Below are positions 16,817 through 25,267 of a stretch of DNA of 64,000 nucleotides, one piece after another. The translations under genes were made by a program, and so were the position numbers. The stretch covers positions 2,495,001-2,559,000 of the forward strand of contig NZ_CAJQUA010000001.1 in the NCBI RefSeq assembly GCF_907163135.1. Direction: 5' to 3'. How positions within the stretch are numbered: position 1 is the stretch's first letter; the number at the start of each line of letters is the position of its first letter. The DNA comes from Brachymonas denitrificans. GTDB taxonomy: Bacteria > Pseudomonadota > Gammaproteobacteria > Burkholderiales > Burkholderiaceae_C. A model generated the notes under the pieces. The model ran no database searches. It saw only the letters and a list, made by a program, of their open reading frames with translations, and had not been told where the DNA came from.

Positions 16817-18160
16817 TTATTCCTGCAGCGTCAGCAGCACATCCAGCGCATTGCGGATGGCGTCCAGCATGCTGGAAGGGTGGTCTTCCAGTTGCGGGCG
16901 CATGGCGTCCAGCGCCGCGGGGCCCTGCGCCTTGAGCGCGGCGATGGCGGCGGCGGCGTCGCGCGGGTTGTCGTAACCCTTGCTCTGCAGCAAGAGCTCG
17001 CCGTTGGCGGCAGTCATCTTGAAGTAGAAGCGGCCGTCCTTTTCGCGGTATTGCTTGAAAACGGGGGGCTTGGCGGTGGCAGAGGCAGTGGCCTCGCCAC
17101 TTGAGGAGCCAGTGCCGGCTGCGCTCGTTTGATGCTCGGAGCCAGCCAGGCTGCGCAGGCCCACCGCCGCACGCAATTCGCGCGTATATGGCGCCGCCTC
17201 GGCACGCGCCTTCTCGGCACCGGCCAGCAGGATGCGCTCCACCTCGGCCGGATTCGCCATCAGCTCGGCATAGCGCGCGCGCATGGGCGCAATCTCGCGG
17301 TCGATGCGCTCGAACAGCTGCTGCTTGGCTTCGCCCCAGGCGATACCCTCGGCAAAGGCCCGGGCAAAGCTGGCGGTTTCTTCCGGCGTGGCAAAGGCCT
17401 GGTAGATCTGGAACAGGGCAGAGCCTTCCGTGTCCTTGGGCTCGCCCGGCGCGCGCGAGTCGGTCACGATGGACAGGATGCGCTTTTTCATCTCGGCCTG
17501 GGGCACGAACAGCGGGATGGTGTTGTCGTAGCTTTTGCTCATCTTGCGGCCGTCCAGGCCGGGCAGCAGCGCCACCTGCTCGTCCACCTGCGCTTCGGGC
17601 AGCACCAGCAAATCCTTGCCGTACAGGTGGTTGAAGCTGCTGGCCATGTCGCGCGCCATCTCGATGTGCTGGATCTGGTCGCGCCCCACCGGCACCTTCT
17701 GCGCCTTGAACATCAGAATGTCCGCCGCCATCAGCACCGGATACATGAACAGGCCGGCGGTCACGCCATCGTCCGGCTCCTGACCCGCTTCCAGGTTCTT
17801 GTCGACCGAGGCCTTGTACGCATGGGCGCGGTTCAGCAGGCCCTTGCCGGTCACGCAGGTGAGCAGCCAGGTCAGCTCGGGAATCTCGGGGATGTCGCTC
17901 TGGCGGTAGAAGGTGACGCGCTCCGGATCGAGGCCGGCGGCCAGCCAGGTGGCGGCGATTTCCAGCGTGGAGCGCTGGATGCGGGCCGGGTCGTCGCACT
18001 TGATGAGCGAATGGTAGTCGGCCAGGAAATAGTAGCTTTTCACATCGGCACGCAGGCTGGACTGCACGGCCGGGCGAATCGCGCCGACGTAGTTGCCCAA
18101 GTGTGGCGTGCCGGTAGTAGTGATGCCGGTGAGGAAGCGGGTGATGGGGGTGGAGCTCAT
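16817..18160 (-). CDS. trpS: Tryptophanyl-tRNA synthetase with C-terminal DUF1508-like extension
   Basis: 447 aa against about 335 for E. coli TrpRS. The class I catalytic core is complete: [12 protein letters not shown] stands for the HIGH motif and [10 protein letters not shown] is the KMSKS loop. After the core comes an Ala/Ser/Thr linker (around residues 345-365), then a ~47-residue segment containing [21 protein letters not shown], which looks like one repeat of the DUF1508/YegP fold, then a short helical tail. ATG 18160 ([13 protein letters not shown]) is chosen because the catalytic fold starts there. Role of the extension is unknown; it may bind RNA or stabilise the enzyme. Confidence 0.93.
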   Translation of the reverse strand: MSSTPITRFLTGITTTGTPHLGNYVGAIRPAVQSSLRADVKSYYFLADYHSLIKCDDPARIQRSTLEIAATWLAAGLDPERVTFYRQSDIPEIPELTWLLTCVTGKGLLNRAHAYKASVDKNLEAGQEPDDGVTAGLFMYPVLMAADILMFKAQKVPVGRDQIQHIEMARDMASSFNHLYGKDLLVLPEAQVDEQVALLPGLDGRKMSKSYDNTIPLFVPQAEMKKRILSIVTDSRAPGEPKDTEGSALFQIYQAFATPEETASFARAFAEGIAWGEAKQQLFERIDREIAPMRARYAELMANPAEVERILLAGAEKARAEAAPYTRELRAAVGLRSLAGSEHQTSAAGTGSSSGEATASATAKPPVFKQYREKDGRFYFKMTAANGELLLQSKGYDNPRDAAAAIAALKAQGPAALDAMRPQLEDHPSSMLDAIRNALDVLLTLQE

Positions 18161-18259
18161 GGTGGATTGCAGCAGATGGGGTCGCGCAGGGGCGACAAGC
18201 GTTCTATTATCGGCGAAGCCTGACTGGCTGGCCGATGTGCGTAGCCGCTGCATGCCGCC

Positions 18260-18637
18260 TCAGGCGTCCGGCCGGCTCCACATCCACACCGCAATCACGA
18301 TGCACACCACGGTCATGATCGCCGCGAGATACCAGTGGGGCGTGCTTGCCAGCGTGATCGACACGCCAATGCAGGACACCGCCATGCCCAGGGTGCCGAA
18401 CCACTTGCCAAGTCGCGGAATGGCGCCGCGTTCTTCCCAGGCGCGGAGGATCGGCCCGGTATGCCTGTGCTCCAGCAGCATGCGGTGCAGGCGCGGCGAG
18501 GCCTTGGCCCAGCAGGCGGCGGCCAGCAGCACGAACGGGGCCGTCGGCATCACCGGCAGGAAGATGCCGATGACTCCCAGCGCCAGCGAAATGGCACCAA
18601 TGACCCAGAGCAGCGCACGGACCGTTTGCTGGAGCAT
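18260..18637 (-). CDS. YbaN-family (DUF454) inner-membrane protein
   Basis: 125 aa, with hydrophobic helices near residues 7-27 and 70-115. LGVIGIFLPVMPTAPFVLLAAACWAK is the DUF454 hallmark region, containing the Pro-rich PVMPTAPF motif; SPRLHRMLLEH follows. Function is unknown in all members. It follows the dehydrogenase gene by 9 bases on the same strand and probably shares its transcript. Confidence 0.85.
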   Translation of the reverse strand: MLQQTVRALLWVIGAISLALGVIGIFLPVMPTAPFVLLAAACWAKASPRLHRMLLEHRHTGPILRAWEERGAIPRLGKWFGTLGMAVSCIGVSITLASTPHWYLAAIMTVVCIVIAVWMWSRPDA

Positions 18638-18646
18638 ATCCGCGCG

Positions 18647-19549
18647 TTACTTCAGGCGGGTGATCAGGCTGGAGGTATCCCAGCGGTTGCCGCCGGATTG
18701 CTGCACATCGGCATAGAACTGGTCCACCAGCGCGGTCACCGGCAGGCGAGCGCCGTTGCGGCGCGCCTCGTCCAGCACCAGGCCGAGGTCCTTGCGCATC
18801 CAGTCCACGGCAAAGCCGAAGTCGAACTTGCCTTCCACCATGGTCTTGCCGCGGTTTTCCATCTGCCAGCTCTGGGCCGCACCCTTGCTGATGGCGTCCA
18901 GCACCACCGGCATGTCGAGACCGGCCTTCTGGCCAAAGGCAATCGCTTCGCTCAGACCCTGCACCAGGCCGGCAATGCAGATCTGGTTCACCATCTTGGC
19001 CAGCTGGCCGGCACCCACCTCGCCCATGCGGCTGCAGGCCTTGGCAAAGGCGGCGATCACCGGCTGGGCGCGGTCGAAAGTGGCAGCGTCGGCACCGCAC
19101 ATCACGGTGAGCATGCCGTTCTGGGCGCCGGCCTGGCCGCCGGAGACGGGGGCGTCCATGAAATGCAGGCCTTTTTCGGCCGCAGCGGCGTGCAGCTCGC
19201 GCGCCACTTCGGCCGAAGCGGTGGTGTGATCCACAAACAGGCTGCCGGGCTGCATGCCGGCAAAGGCGCCGTCCGGCCCCAGCACCACGCTGCGCAGGTC
19301 GTCGTCGTTGCCGACGCAGCAGAACACGATGTCGGCCCCCGCAGCGGCTTCGCGCGGGGTGGCGGCCGCCTTGCCGCCGCACTCCTGCACCCATTCGGCG
19401 GCCTTGGCGGAGGTGCGGTTGTACACCGTCACATCATGGCCGGCGCGTGCCAGATGGCCGGCCATCGGATAGCCCATGACCCCCAGGCCAAGAAAAGCCA
19501 CGCTGTGCGGCTGGCTCGGGGCATAGGTCTTGTCGGCGATCTGGGACAT
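18647..19549 (-). CDS. NAD(P)-dependent 3-hydroxyisobutyrate dehydrogenase-family oxidoreductase
   Basis: 300 aa. Beta-hydroxyacid dehydrogenase fold: Rossmann motif FLGLGVMGYPMAGHLARAG, substrate loop DAPVSGGQAGAQNG, and catalytic Lys in GAGQLAKMVNQ. Members oxidise 3-hydroxyisobutyrate or reduce tartronate semialdehyde; the glyoxylate/glycolate genes in this window (glcB, glcD) make tartronate semialdehyde reductase possible, but this is inference. ATG 19549 (MSQIADKTYAP) has AAGGAG upstream and is preferred over a longer reading from 19630. Confidence 0.88.
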   Translation of the reverse strand: MSQIADKTYAPSQPHSVAFLGLGVMGYPMAGHLARAGHDVTVYNRTSAKAAEWVQECGGKAAATPREAAAGADIVFCCVGNDDDLRSVVLGPDGAFAGMQPGSLFVDHTTASAEVARELHAAAAEKGLHFMDAPVSGGQAGAQNGMLTVMCGADAATFDRAQPVIAAFAKACSRMGEVGAGQLAKMVNQICIAGLVQGLSEAIAFGQKAGLDMPVVLDAISKGAAQSWQMENRGKTMVEGKFDFGFAVDWMRKDLGLVLDEARRNGARLPVTALVDQFYADVQQSGGNRWDTSSLITRLK

Positions 19550-19740
19550 GGAAAACTCCTTGGCGGGTGCAAAAACTGGGACGGCACATGGTAACGCAGC
19601 GCCCGGAACTTCGGTAACATTCCCATGCAAAGGGGTGGTCCGTCCCGGCCTATTCCCTGCAAACGTTCACGACAGTCACATTTCCATGCGGCTTCGCTGT
19701 TGCGAAGGCGCACGCGGTGCGTTGAAAGGCCCGCACGTTC

Positions 19741-20463
19741 ATGCCCGAATCCGAATCTCTTTCCCCCATCGCCACCAGCCTCGCCCAAGTGCAGCAGCGC
19801 ATTGCGGCTGCCACTCAGGCGGCCGGCCGCGCCCCCGGCTCCGTGCGCCTGCTGGCGGTGTCCAAGACCTTTCCGGCCGAGGCCGTGCGCGAGGCGGCCG
19901 CTGCCGGCCAGCTCGCTTTCGGCGAAAACTATGTGCAGGAGGCAGTCGCCAAGATCGACGCCTTGCAGGCTCTCGGGCTGGAATGGCACTGCATCGGCCC
20001 GCTGCAGAGCCGCAAGTCCGGCCAGGTGGCCACGCACTTCGACTGGCTGCAGTCGCTGGACCGGCTCGACATTGCCCAGCGCCTGAGCCGCCAGCGCCCG
20101 CCTGAGCGCGCGCCGCTGCAGGTCTGCCTGCAGGTCAACATGGATGGCGGCGCCACCAAGTCCGGGCTGGCGCCGGAGCAGGTGGGTGACTTTGCCCGGG
20201 CCGTGCGCGAGCTGCCCGGCTTGCAGCTGCGCGGCCTGATGAGCATCCCCGAGCCCTATGACGATCCGCAGCAGATGTTGCAGGTGCACCAGCGCACCCG
20301 CGCGCTGTTCGACGAAGTGGGTGCCCGACTGGACCTGCCGCAGTGGGATACGCTGTCGATGGGCATGAGCGGCGATCTGGAACTGGCCATCGCCGCCGGC
20401 AGCACCATGGTGCGCGTCGGCACGGCGATTTTCGGGCAGCGCAGCTATCCGGCTCCGGTCTGA
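19741..20463 (+). CDS. YggS/PLPBP-family pyridoxal-phosphate homeostasis protein
   Basis: 240 aa. Single-domain TIM-barrel protein that binds PLP without known catalysis and balances vitamin B6 and amino-acid pools. RLLAVSKTFPAEAV contains the PLP lysine; FGENYVQEAVAKI, WHCIGPLQSRKSG and LSMGMSGDLELAIAAGSTMVRVGTAIFG are conserved, the latter being the phosphate-binding site. It converges on rarD with only 10 bases between. Confidence 0.93.
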   Translation: MPESESLSPIATSLAQVQQRIAAATQAAGRAPGSVRLLAVSKTFPAEAVREAAAAGQLAFGENYVQEAVAKIDALQALGLEWHCIGPLQSRKSGQVATHFDWLQSLDRLDIAQRLSRQRPPERAPLQVCLQVNMDGGATKSGLAPEQVGDFARAVRELPGLQLRGLMSIPEPYDDPQQMLQVHQRTRALFDEVGARLDLPQWDTLSMGMSGDLELAIAAGSTMVRVGTAIFGQRSYPAPV

Positions 20464-20473
20464 CTAGTTGTGC

Positions 20474-21355
20474 TCAGGGCTGCGGCCGGCGCCTGCGCCA
20501 CTGCTGCACCCCGTCCAGCGCCAGCACCGCCAGCGCCAGCCAGATCGGCACATAGGTCCATGCCGCGCCCGGCGCCATGCGCTCGCCCAGCAGCAGCGAC
20601 ACGCCGAACAGCAGCGCAGGCTCCAGATAGCCCAGCAACCCGAACAGTCCCAGCGGCAGGCGTCGGCTCGCGGCCAGATAGCAGGCCAGCGCCGTGGCGC
20701 TCAGCACGCCCAGCAGCGGCAGCAGCACCCCCAGGCGTGGCTGTTGCGCCAGCTGCGCACCGACCGGCTCACCCGCCAGCAGCCACAGCGCTGCCGGCAC
20801 CAGCAGCAATGTTTCGGCCCACAGCCCGGGCAGCGCCTCCACCTGCAGGCGCCGGCGCAGCATGAAGTAGGGCGGATAGCCCAGTGCCACCAGCGCTGCC
20901 GCCCACGACAGGCTGACACCCTGCCAGACCGCATGCCCGACGCCGAAGGCAGCCAGCAGCACCGCCAGCTGCTGCCAGCGGTTCAGCCGTTCGCCATACA
21001 CCACGCCTCCGGTCAGCACCATCACCAGCGGCAGCAGGAAATAGCCCAGCGACACCTCCAGCGCCCGGCCATGCAGCGGCGCCCATGTGAACAAGGCCAT
21101 CTGCGCGCCGATCAGATGCGCGCTCACCAACAGCCCGAGCCCCAGCAGCGGCTCGCGGCGCACGCGTTGCCACAGCGCCAGCAGCGCGGCCCCGCTGCCG
21201 AGCAGCAGCACCCAGACAGTCAGAACCGGCAGCCCCAGCGCGACGCGCCAGCCGAAAATCGGCAGCCCGTCCAGCGGCTGCAGCAGCACCGCGTAGTAAT
21301 ACAGCACCGCAAACAGCACCGAGGCCGTGGCGGAGAGCACAATTCCTTGCAACAT
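20474..21355 (-). CDS. RarD-like EamA-family transporter
   Basis: 293 aa with about ten short hydrophobic helices typical of the drug/metabolite transporter superfamily. LYYYAVLLQPLDG, GRALEVSLGYFLLPL and the C-terminal YLEPALLFGVSLLLGERM fit RarD more than other EamA members. Substrate is unknown; E. coli RarD was named from chloramphenicol sensitivity. It is divergent from the aminotransferase gene across 91 bases. Confidence 0.75.
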   Translation of the reverse strand: MLQGIVLSATASVLFAVLYYYAVLLQPLDGLPIFGWRVALGLPVLTVWVLLLGSGAALLALWQRVRREPLLGLGLLVSAHLIGAQMALFTWAPLHGRALEVSLGYFLLPLVMVLTGGVVYGERLNRWQQLAVLLAAFGVGHAVWQGVSLSWAAALVALGYPPYFMLRRRLQVEALPGLWAETLLLVPAALWLLAGEPVGAQLAQQPRLGVLLPLLGVLSATALACYLAASRRLPLGLFGLLGYLEPALLFGVSLLLGERMAPGAAWTYVPIWLALAVLALDGVQQWRRRRPQP

Positions 21356-21446
21356 GGCGGGCAGTGTACGGGTTTTCAGTCAGGGGCTGGCAAACCCATT
21401 ACCATGGATGCCTGCCAAAACCGACACCAACGAAAGAGACAAACCC

Positions 21447-22577
21447 ATGCCCGGACTGCTGCCCCACATCGATCCCGAAGGACTGCTCGAATACTCGGTG
21501 GTCTATACCGACCACGCCGTCAACCACATGTCCAGGCAATTCGTCGGCGCCATGCAGGACATTCTCGCCACGCTGCAGGAAGTCTATGGCGCGCACACCT
21601 CGGCCATCGTGCCGGGCAGCGGCACCTACGGCATGGAGGCCGTGGCGCGCCAGTTCGCGCAGGGCCAGAAAGTGCTGGTGGTGCGCAACGGCTTCTTCAG
21701 CTACCGCTGGAGCCAGATCTTCGAAGTCTGCCAGATCACCCAGACCGTGACGGTGTGCGAAGCACGCCCTGCCAGCGACGACGTGCAGGCCCCGTGGGCG
21801 CCGGCGCCGATCGAGGATGTGGTTGCCACCATCCGCGAGCAGAAGCCTGCGCTGGTGTTCGCGCCGCACGTGGAAACCGCCAGCGGCATCATCCTGCCCG
21901 ACGACTACCTGCGCCAGCTGGCCGATGCCGCGCACGAGGTGGGTGGCCTGTTCGTGCTGGACTGCATCGCTTCCGGCGCCATGTGGGTGAACATGCCGGC
22001 TGTGGGCGTGGACGTGCTGATCAGCGCGCCGCAGAAGGGCTGGAGCGGCACGCCGTGCTGCGCCATGGTCTGCCTGAGCGAGCGCGCGCGCACGGCTCTC
22101 GAAAACACCGCCAGCAACAGCTTTGCCTGCGACCTGAAGAAGTGGGTGATGCTGGCAGAAGGCTACGTCAAGGGTCAGCACGCCTACCATGCCACCATGC
22201 CTACCGACGGCTTGCTGCGCCTGCGCGATGCCATGCAGCAGACGCGGGCCGATGGTTTCGACACCACGCGCGAGCGCCAGATCGCGCTGGGCACGCAGAT
22301 GCGTGCCATGCTGGAAGCGCGCGGCTTCCCCAGCGTGGCGGCCGAAGGTTTCAAGGCGCCGGGCGTGGTGGTGAGCTACACCAGCGATCCGGGTCTGCAG
22401 AACGGCAGCAAGTTCGTCGCCGCCGGCGTGCAGGCGGCCAGCGGCGTGCCGCTGATGTGCGGCGAGCCGCAGGGCTTCAGCACCTTCCGCCTGGGCCTGT
22501 TCGGGCTGGAGAAATGGCGCAACGTGGAGCGTACGGTGCAGCTGATGGAGGATGCGCTCGACCGCATGGGCGTATAA
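21447..22577 (+). CDS. Class V aminotransferase (alanine/serine-glyoxylate type)
   Basis: 376 aa PLP enzyme. SAIVPGSGTYGMEAVARQF, ETASGIILPDDYL and DVLISAPQKGWSGTP carry the cofactor-binding features; the Lys of PQKGW should form the Schiff base. Family members interconvert alanine or serine with glyoxylate, and one branch is PucG-like ureidoglycine aminotransferase. ATG 21447 has GAAAGAGA upstream and starts MPGLLPHIDPEG; a longer reading from 21327 runs through the divergent promoter region. The substrate is not resolved. Confidence 0.85.
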   Translation: MPGLLPHIDPEGLLEYSVVYTDHAVNHMSRQFVGAMQDILATLQEVYGAHTSAIVPGSGTYGMEAVARQFAQGQKVLVVRNGFFSYRWSQIFEVCQITQTVTVCEARPASDDVQAPWAPAPIEDVVATIREQKPALVFAPHVETASGIILPDDYLRQLADAAHEVGGLFVLDCIASGAMWVNMPAVGVDVLISAPQKGWSGTPCCAMVCLSERARTALENTASNSFACDLKKWVMLAEGYVKGQHAYHATMPTDGLLRLRDAMQQTRADGFDTTRERQIALGTQMRAMLEARGFPSVAAEGFKAPGVVVSYTSDPGLQNGSKFVAAGVQAASGVPLMCGEPQGFSTFRLGLFGLEKWRNVERTVQLMEDALDRMGV

Positions 22578-22628
22578 AAGCGCGGCAAAAAGGGCAGCCG
22601 GTCTTGCAACAGGGCTGCCCCTGTGAAG

Positions 22629-22649
22629 GCCCCTCTACAGGGGCTTTTT
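22629..22649 (+). terminator. Intrinsic terminator after the class V aminotransferase
   Basis: GCCCCT, 4-base loop, AGGGGC, then TTTTTC. A second GC hairpin (GGGCAGCC / GGCTGCCC, about 22592-22618) lies just before it. Confidence 0.85.
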
Positions 22650-22676
22650 CATGGCATCTGACTTGTGCCGGCTTCG

Positions 22677-22856
22677 TCAGGCATGCAGGCCGTTGGAAAC
22701 CCAGCTGCACTCCATGACGCCGCGTTCGGGGTTGAGGGCCCACACGGCGCGCATGGAACGCAGACGATGCGGACGGCCATGCAGATAGGCCTCACGCTCG
22801 TGGGCGTCAGCCACGTGCAGATCGGCGTAGGGAAGGGATGCGTAAGCGTAGTTCAT
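22677..22856 (-). CDS. Small 59-aa protein of unknown function
   Basis: Begins MNYAYASLPYADLHVADAHE and ends CSWVSNGLHA. A near-perfect ribosome-binding site (AGGAGGTGAGAC) lies directly before the ATG, which is the strongest reason to call it real. No signal peptide or membrane helix; rich in His, Ala and Arg, with one Cys and two Trp. I do not recognise a family. It follows an 18-codon open frame with its own AGGAG and a structured A+T-rich leader, so it is probably expressed from its own promoter near 23020 on the minus strand. Confidence 0.65.
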   Translation of the reverse strand: MNYAYASLPYADLHVADAHEREAYLHGRPHRLRSMRAVWALNPERGVMECSWVSNGLHA

Positions 22857-22910
22857 GTCTCACCTCCTGATGAACTGGTGCGTGCCAGCTTCGGCGAGAA
22901 GAACCTTCAA

Positions 22911-22967
22911 TCACCGGCGCGGAACGCGAGGTTGATGAGAATGACAACTGGCGTTGTCGGAGGGCAT
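22911..22967 (-). CDS. 18-codon upstream open frame (possible leader peptide)
   Basis: Reads MPSDNASCHSHQPRVPRR then TGA. AGGAG is 6 bases before the ATG, and the sequence CATCAGGAG occurs before both this frame and the 59-aa gene 54 bases downstream. No run of one regulatory amino acid is present, so classic attenuation is not evident; translational coupling or a stand-alone microprotein is possible. Confidence 0.35.
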   Translation of the reverse strand: MPSDNASCHSHQPRVPRR

Positions 22968-23018
22968 TGAATACTCCTGATGGATTCAATTGGGTTGCGC
23001 CAATAACTGGCGAATCCA

Positions 23019-23049
23019 ATGATACCACAACTTCAATAAATTGGTATTA
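23019..23049 (-). promoter_or_regulatory. Extended -10 promoter with inverted TGATACCA/TGGTATTA half-sites
   Basis: On the minus strand TGGTATCAT (23027-23019) reads as an extended -10 (TGn + TATCAT). On the plus strand TGATACCA (23020-23027) and TGGTATTA (23042-23049) are inverted half-sites 14 bases apart that overlap this element, which suggests repression by a dimeric regulator. Just downstream (22983-23018) GGATT...AATCC and CGCCA...TGGCG can fold into a leader hairpin. Confidence 0.4.
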
Positions 23050-23118
23050 CATAACCATGCAAGTAACTCGGGTATTGCCGCGCCCGGGGCATTCAGGCGC
23101 GGCCGAGCGGGGCGCTGA

Positions 23119-23541
23119 TCAGCGGCCCAGCTCCTTCAGGTAAGCCTGGCGTGCAGCCACTGCGGTGTCCGGAAAATCCGAGAACACGCCATCGATGCCG
23201 AGGCGATAGAACTGCAGGTATTCGTTCACCGGATTGCCTTGGTAGTCATAGGCGAGGCGGCGGGCTTCGTTGCGGAAGGTCCAGGTATGGATGGCGAGGC
23301 CGGCCTTGTGCGCATCGGCGATCAGCGTGGTGGGGGTGCCGCTGCTGGCGTCCATGCCGTTGACCTTGCCGTCCTTGTTCACGTCCAGCATCCTGCCCTG
23401 GGCGTCGAATTGTCCGACCATGGGCACGATGTACGGCTTCCAGGGGCCCACGCCGTCGGCATAGGTGGCCACTTCCTTCAGGCCGGCGGGGGTCAGCAGG
23501 GCGTCGAAGTTGTCGGTGCGCCCGGCGCATGGATGAAGGTT
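23119..23541 (-). pseudogene. 5'-truncated glycerophosphodiester phosphodiesterase remnant
   Basis: The C-terminal ~134 codons of a GlpQ-type enzyme are present: DNFDALLTPAGLKEVATYAD, HTWTFRNEARRLAYD, and YRLGIDGVFSDFPDTAVAARQ, the last being the typical product-side end of the barrel. The frame meets a TGA at 23544-23542 and has no ATG; only an internal GTG at 23472 exists. The N-terminal catalytic part (HRG, EPD motifs) is missing, so it cannot be active. A deletion that joined the region to the glcD side is the simplest explanation. No insertion sequence or flanking repeat is visible at the break near 23520-23545. Confidence 0.75.
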
Positions 23542-23645
23542 TCAACGGTCAGGCTCTGCATGGTGGCTCGAAGCTCCGGAAACGCGAAGGAGGCGGCAAG
23601 CATGCCGCCGGGGGTTTCATTGTGGCGCTGGGGCTCGGCCGTTTT

Positions 23646-23656
23646 TTGTCAGACAA
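23646..23656. promoter_or_regulatory. TTGTCAGACAA palindrome, GntR/FCD-type operator consensus
   Basis: An 11-base perfect palindrome that satisfies TNGTNNNACNA, the half-site pattern of FCD-class GntR regulators. It lies between the glcD stop and the glpQ remnant, so its target promoter is unclear. Confidence 0.35.
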
Positions 23657-23677
23657 CAGGCCGTCCTGCACCGAGGC

Positions 23678-25177
23678 TCAGAAGCGCTCCAGCTCCGGAA
23701 ACGGCAGACGCCCGCCGCGCACCAGCATGCGGCCATACTCGGCACAGCGCTGCAGCGTGGGAATGACCTTGCCCGGATTGAGCAGGCCCTGCGGATCGAA
23801 GGCGTGCTTGACGGCAAACATCTGCGCGTTCTCTTCTGGCGAGAATTGCACGCACATGCTGTTGAGCTTTTCCACACCCACACCATGTTCGCCCGTCACG
23901 GTGCCGCCCATGGCGACACTGGTTTCCATGATGTCGGCACCGAACAGCTCGGCGCGGTGCAGCTGGTCCGGATCGTTCGCGTCGAACAGGATCAGCGGGT
24001 GCAGGTTGCCGTCGCCGGCGTGGAACACATTGCAGCAGCGCAGGCCGTACTTGTGCTCCATCTCGCCGATGGCCAGCAGGATGTCGGCCAGGCGCTTGCG
24101 CGGGATGGTGCTGTCCATGCACATGTAGTCCGGGCTGATGCGGCCGCTGGCCGGGAAGGCGTTCTTGCGCCCGCTCCAGAAGCGCAGGCGTTCGGCCTCG
24201 TCCTGGCTCACGGTGATGGCGGTGGCGCCGGCTGCGCGCAGCACGGTGCTCATGCGGGCGATCTCCTCTTCCACTTCCTGTGGCGTGCCGTCGCTTTCGC
24301 ACAGCAGGATGGCTGCAGCGTCCAGATCGTAGCCGGCGTGGACGAAGTCCTCCACGGCGGCGGTCATGGGCTTGTCCATCATCTCCAGTCCGGCCGGAAT
24401 GATGCCGGCGGCGATCACGTTGGCCACGGCATCGCCGGCCTGGCGCACATCGGCAAAGCTGGCCATGATGCAGCGCGCCAACTGCGGCTTGGGGATGAGC
24501 CTGACGGTGACTTCCAGCACCACCGCCAGCATGCCTTCGCTGCCGATGGCCAGGCTGAGCAGGTCGTAGCCTGGCGCGTCCAGCGCCTCGCTGCCCAGGG
24601 TGAGGGGCTTGCCCTCGATGGTGTAGCCGCGCACGCGCAGCACGTTGTGTACGGTGAGCCCGTATTTCAGGCAGTGCACGCCGCCGGCGTTTTCCGCCAC
24701 GTTGCCGCCGATGGTGCAGGCGATCTGGCTGCTGGGATCAGGCGCGTAGTACAGGCCGTGCGCCGCCGCTGCCTCGCTGATGGCCAGATTGCGCACGCCG
24801 GCCTGCACGCGCGCGGTGCGGCTGCGCGGGTCGACATCGAGAATGCGGTTGAAGCGCGCCAGTGACAGCGTGACGCCATGGCGGTGCGGCAGCGCGCCGC
24901 CGGACAGGCCGGTGCCGGCCCCGCGCGCCACCACCGGCACGCGCAGGCGGTGGCAGGTGCGCAGCACGTGCTGCACCTGCTCTTCGGTTTCGGGCAGGGC
25001 GACGCACAGGGGGCGCTGGCGGTAGGCCGTCAGGCCGTCGCACTCGTAGGGGGTGGTGTCCTCCTCGTGCCAGAGCAGCGCATGCGCGGGCATGCCCTGC
25101 TGCAGGGCCGCGATCAGCTCGGCCTTGGCAACCGGAGGCGCATCATCCTGAATGGGGGGAAAGGCAGCGGCAGACAT
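23678..25177 (-). CDS. glcD: FAD-linked glycolate/2-hydroxyacid oxidase subunit GlcD
   Basis: 499 aa. FAD-binding type 4 N-terminal half (PVVARGAGTGLSGGALPH, GNVAENAGGVHCLKYGLT) followed by the FAD-oxidase C-terminal domain, with GDGNLHPLILFD and GGTVTGEHGVGVEKL as family signatures. Oxidises glycolate or D-2-hydroxyacids and feeds electrons to the respiratory chain. glcE and glcF are not adjacent, so it may act alone (D-lactate dehydrogenase-like) or with subunits encoded elsewhere. ATG 25177 (MSAAAFPPIQDD) is used rather than an in-frame ATG at 25207 that has no supporting signals. Confidence 0.88.
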   Translation of the reverse strand: MSAAAFPPIQDDAPPVAKAELIAALQQGMPAHALLWHEEDTTPYECDGLTAYRQRPLCVALPETEEQVQHVLRTCHRLRVPVVARGAGTGLSGGALPHRHGVTLSLARFNRILDVDPRSRTARVQAGVRNLAISEAAAAHGLYYAPDPSSQIACTIGGNVAENAGGVHCLKYGLTVHNVLRVRGYTIEGKPLTLGSEALDAPGYDLLSLAIGSEGMLAVVLEVTVRLIPKPQLARCIMASFADVRQAGDAVANVIAAGIIPAGLEMMDKPMTAAVEDFVHAGYDLDAAAILLCESDGTPQEVEEEIARMSTVLRAAGATAITVSQDEAERLRFWSGRKNAFPASGRISPDYMCMDSTIPRKRLADILLAIGEMEHKYGLRCCNVFHAGDGNLHPLILFDANDPDQLHRAELFGADIMETSVAMGGTVTGEHGVGVEKLNSMCVQFSPEENAQMFAVKHAFDPQGLLNPGKVIPTLQRCAEYGRMLVRGGRLPFPELERF

Positions 25178-25187
25178 GCTGCCAATG

Positions 25188-25216
25188 TAAAAGAAAACGC
25201 CCCGCAAAGGGGCGTT
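25188..25216 (-). terminator. Intrinsic terminator after the LysR gene
   Basis: Minus strand: AACGCCCC, 5-base loop, GGGGCGTT followed by TTCTTTT. It separates the LysR regulator from glcD. Confidence 0.8.
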
Positions 25217-25267
25217 CGGGCAGCATGAAATCGCTTCAGCGCTGCCGTGAGGATTTGCCGCGGCGCC

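Noticed and set aside
15312-17999. An 895-codon open frame on the minus strand
   Set aside because: Runs antisense to the AGCS gene and out of frame through trpS, both of which have clear conserved motifs.
20468-22717. A 749-codon open frame on the plus strand
   Set aside because: Spans the antisense of rarD and an out-of-frame reading of the class V aminotransferase.
23472-23545. Working short GDPD protein from the GTG at 23472
   Set aside because: It would lack the N-terminal catalytic strands of the barrel, and no ribosome-binding site precedes the GTG.
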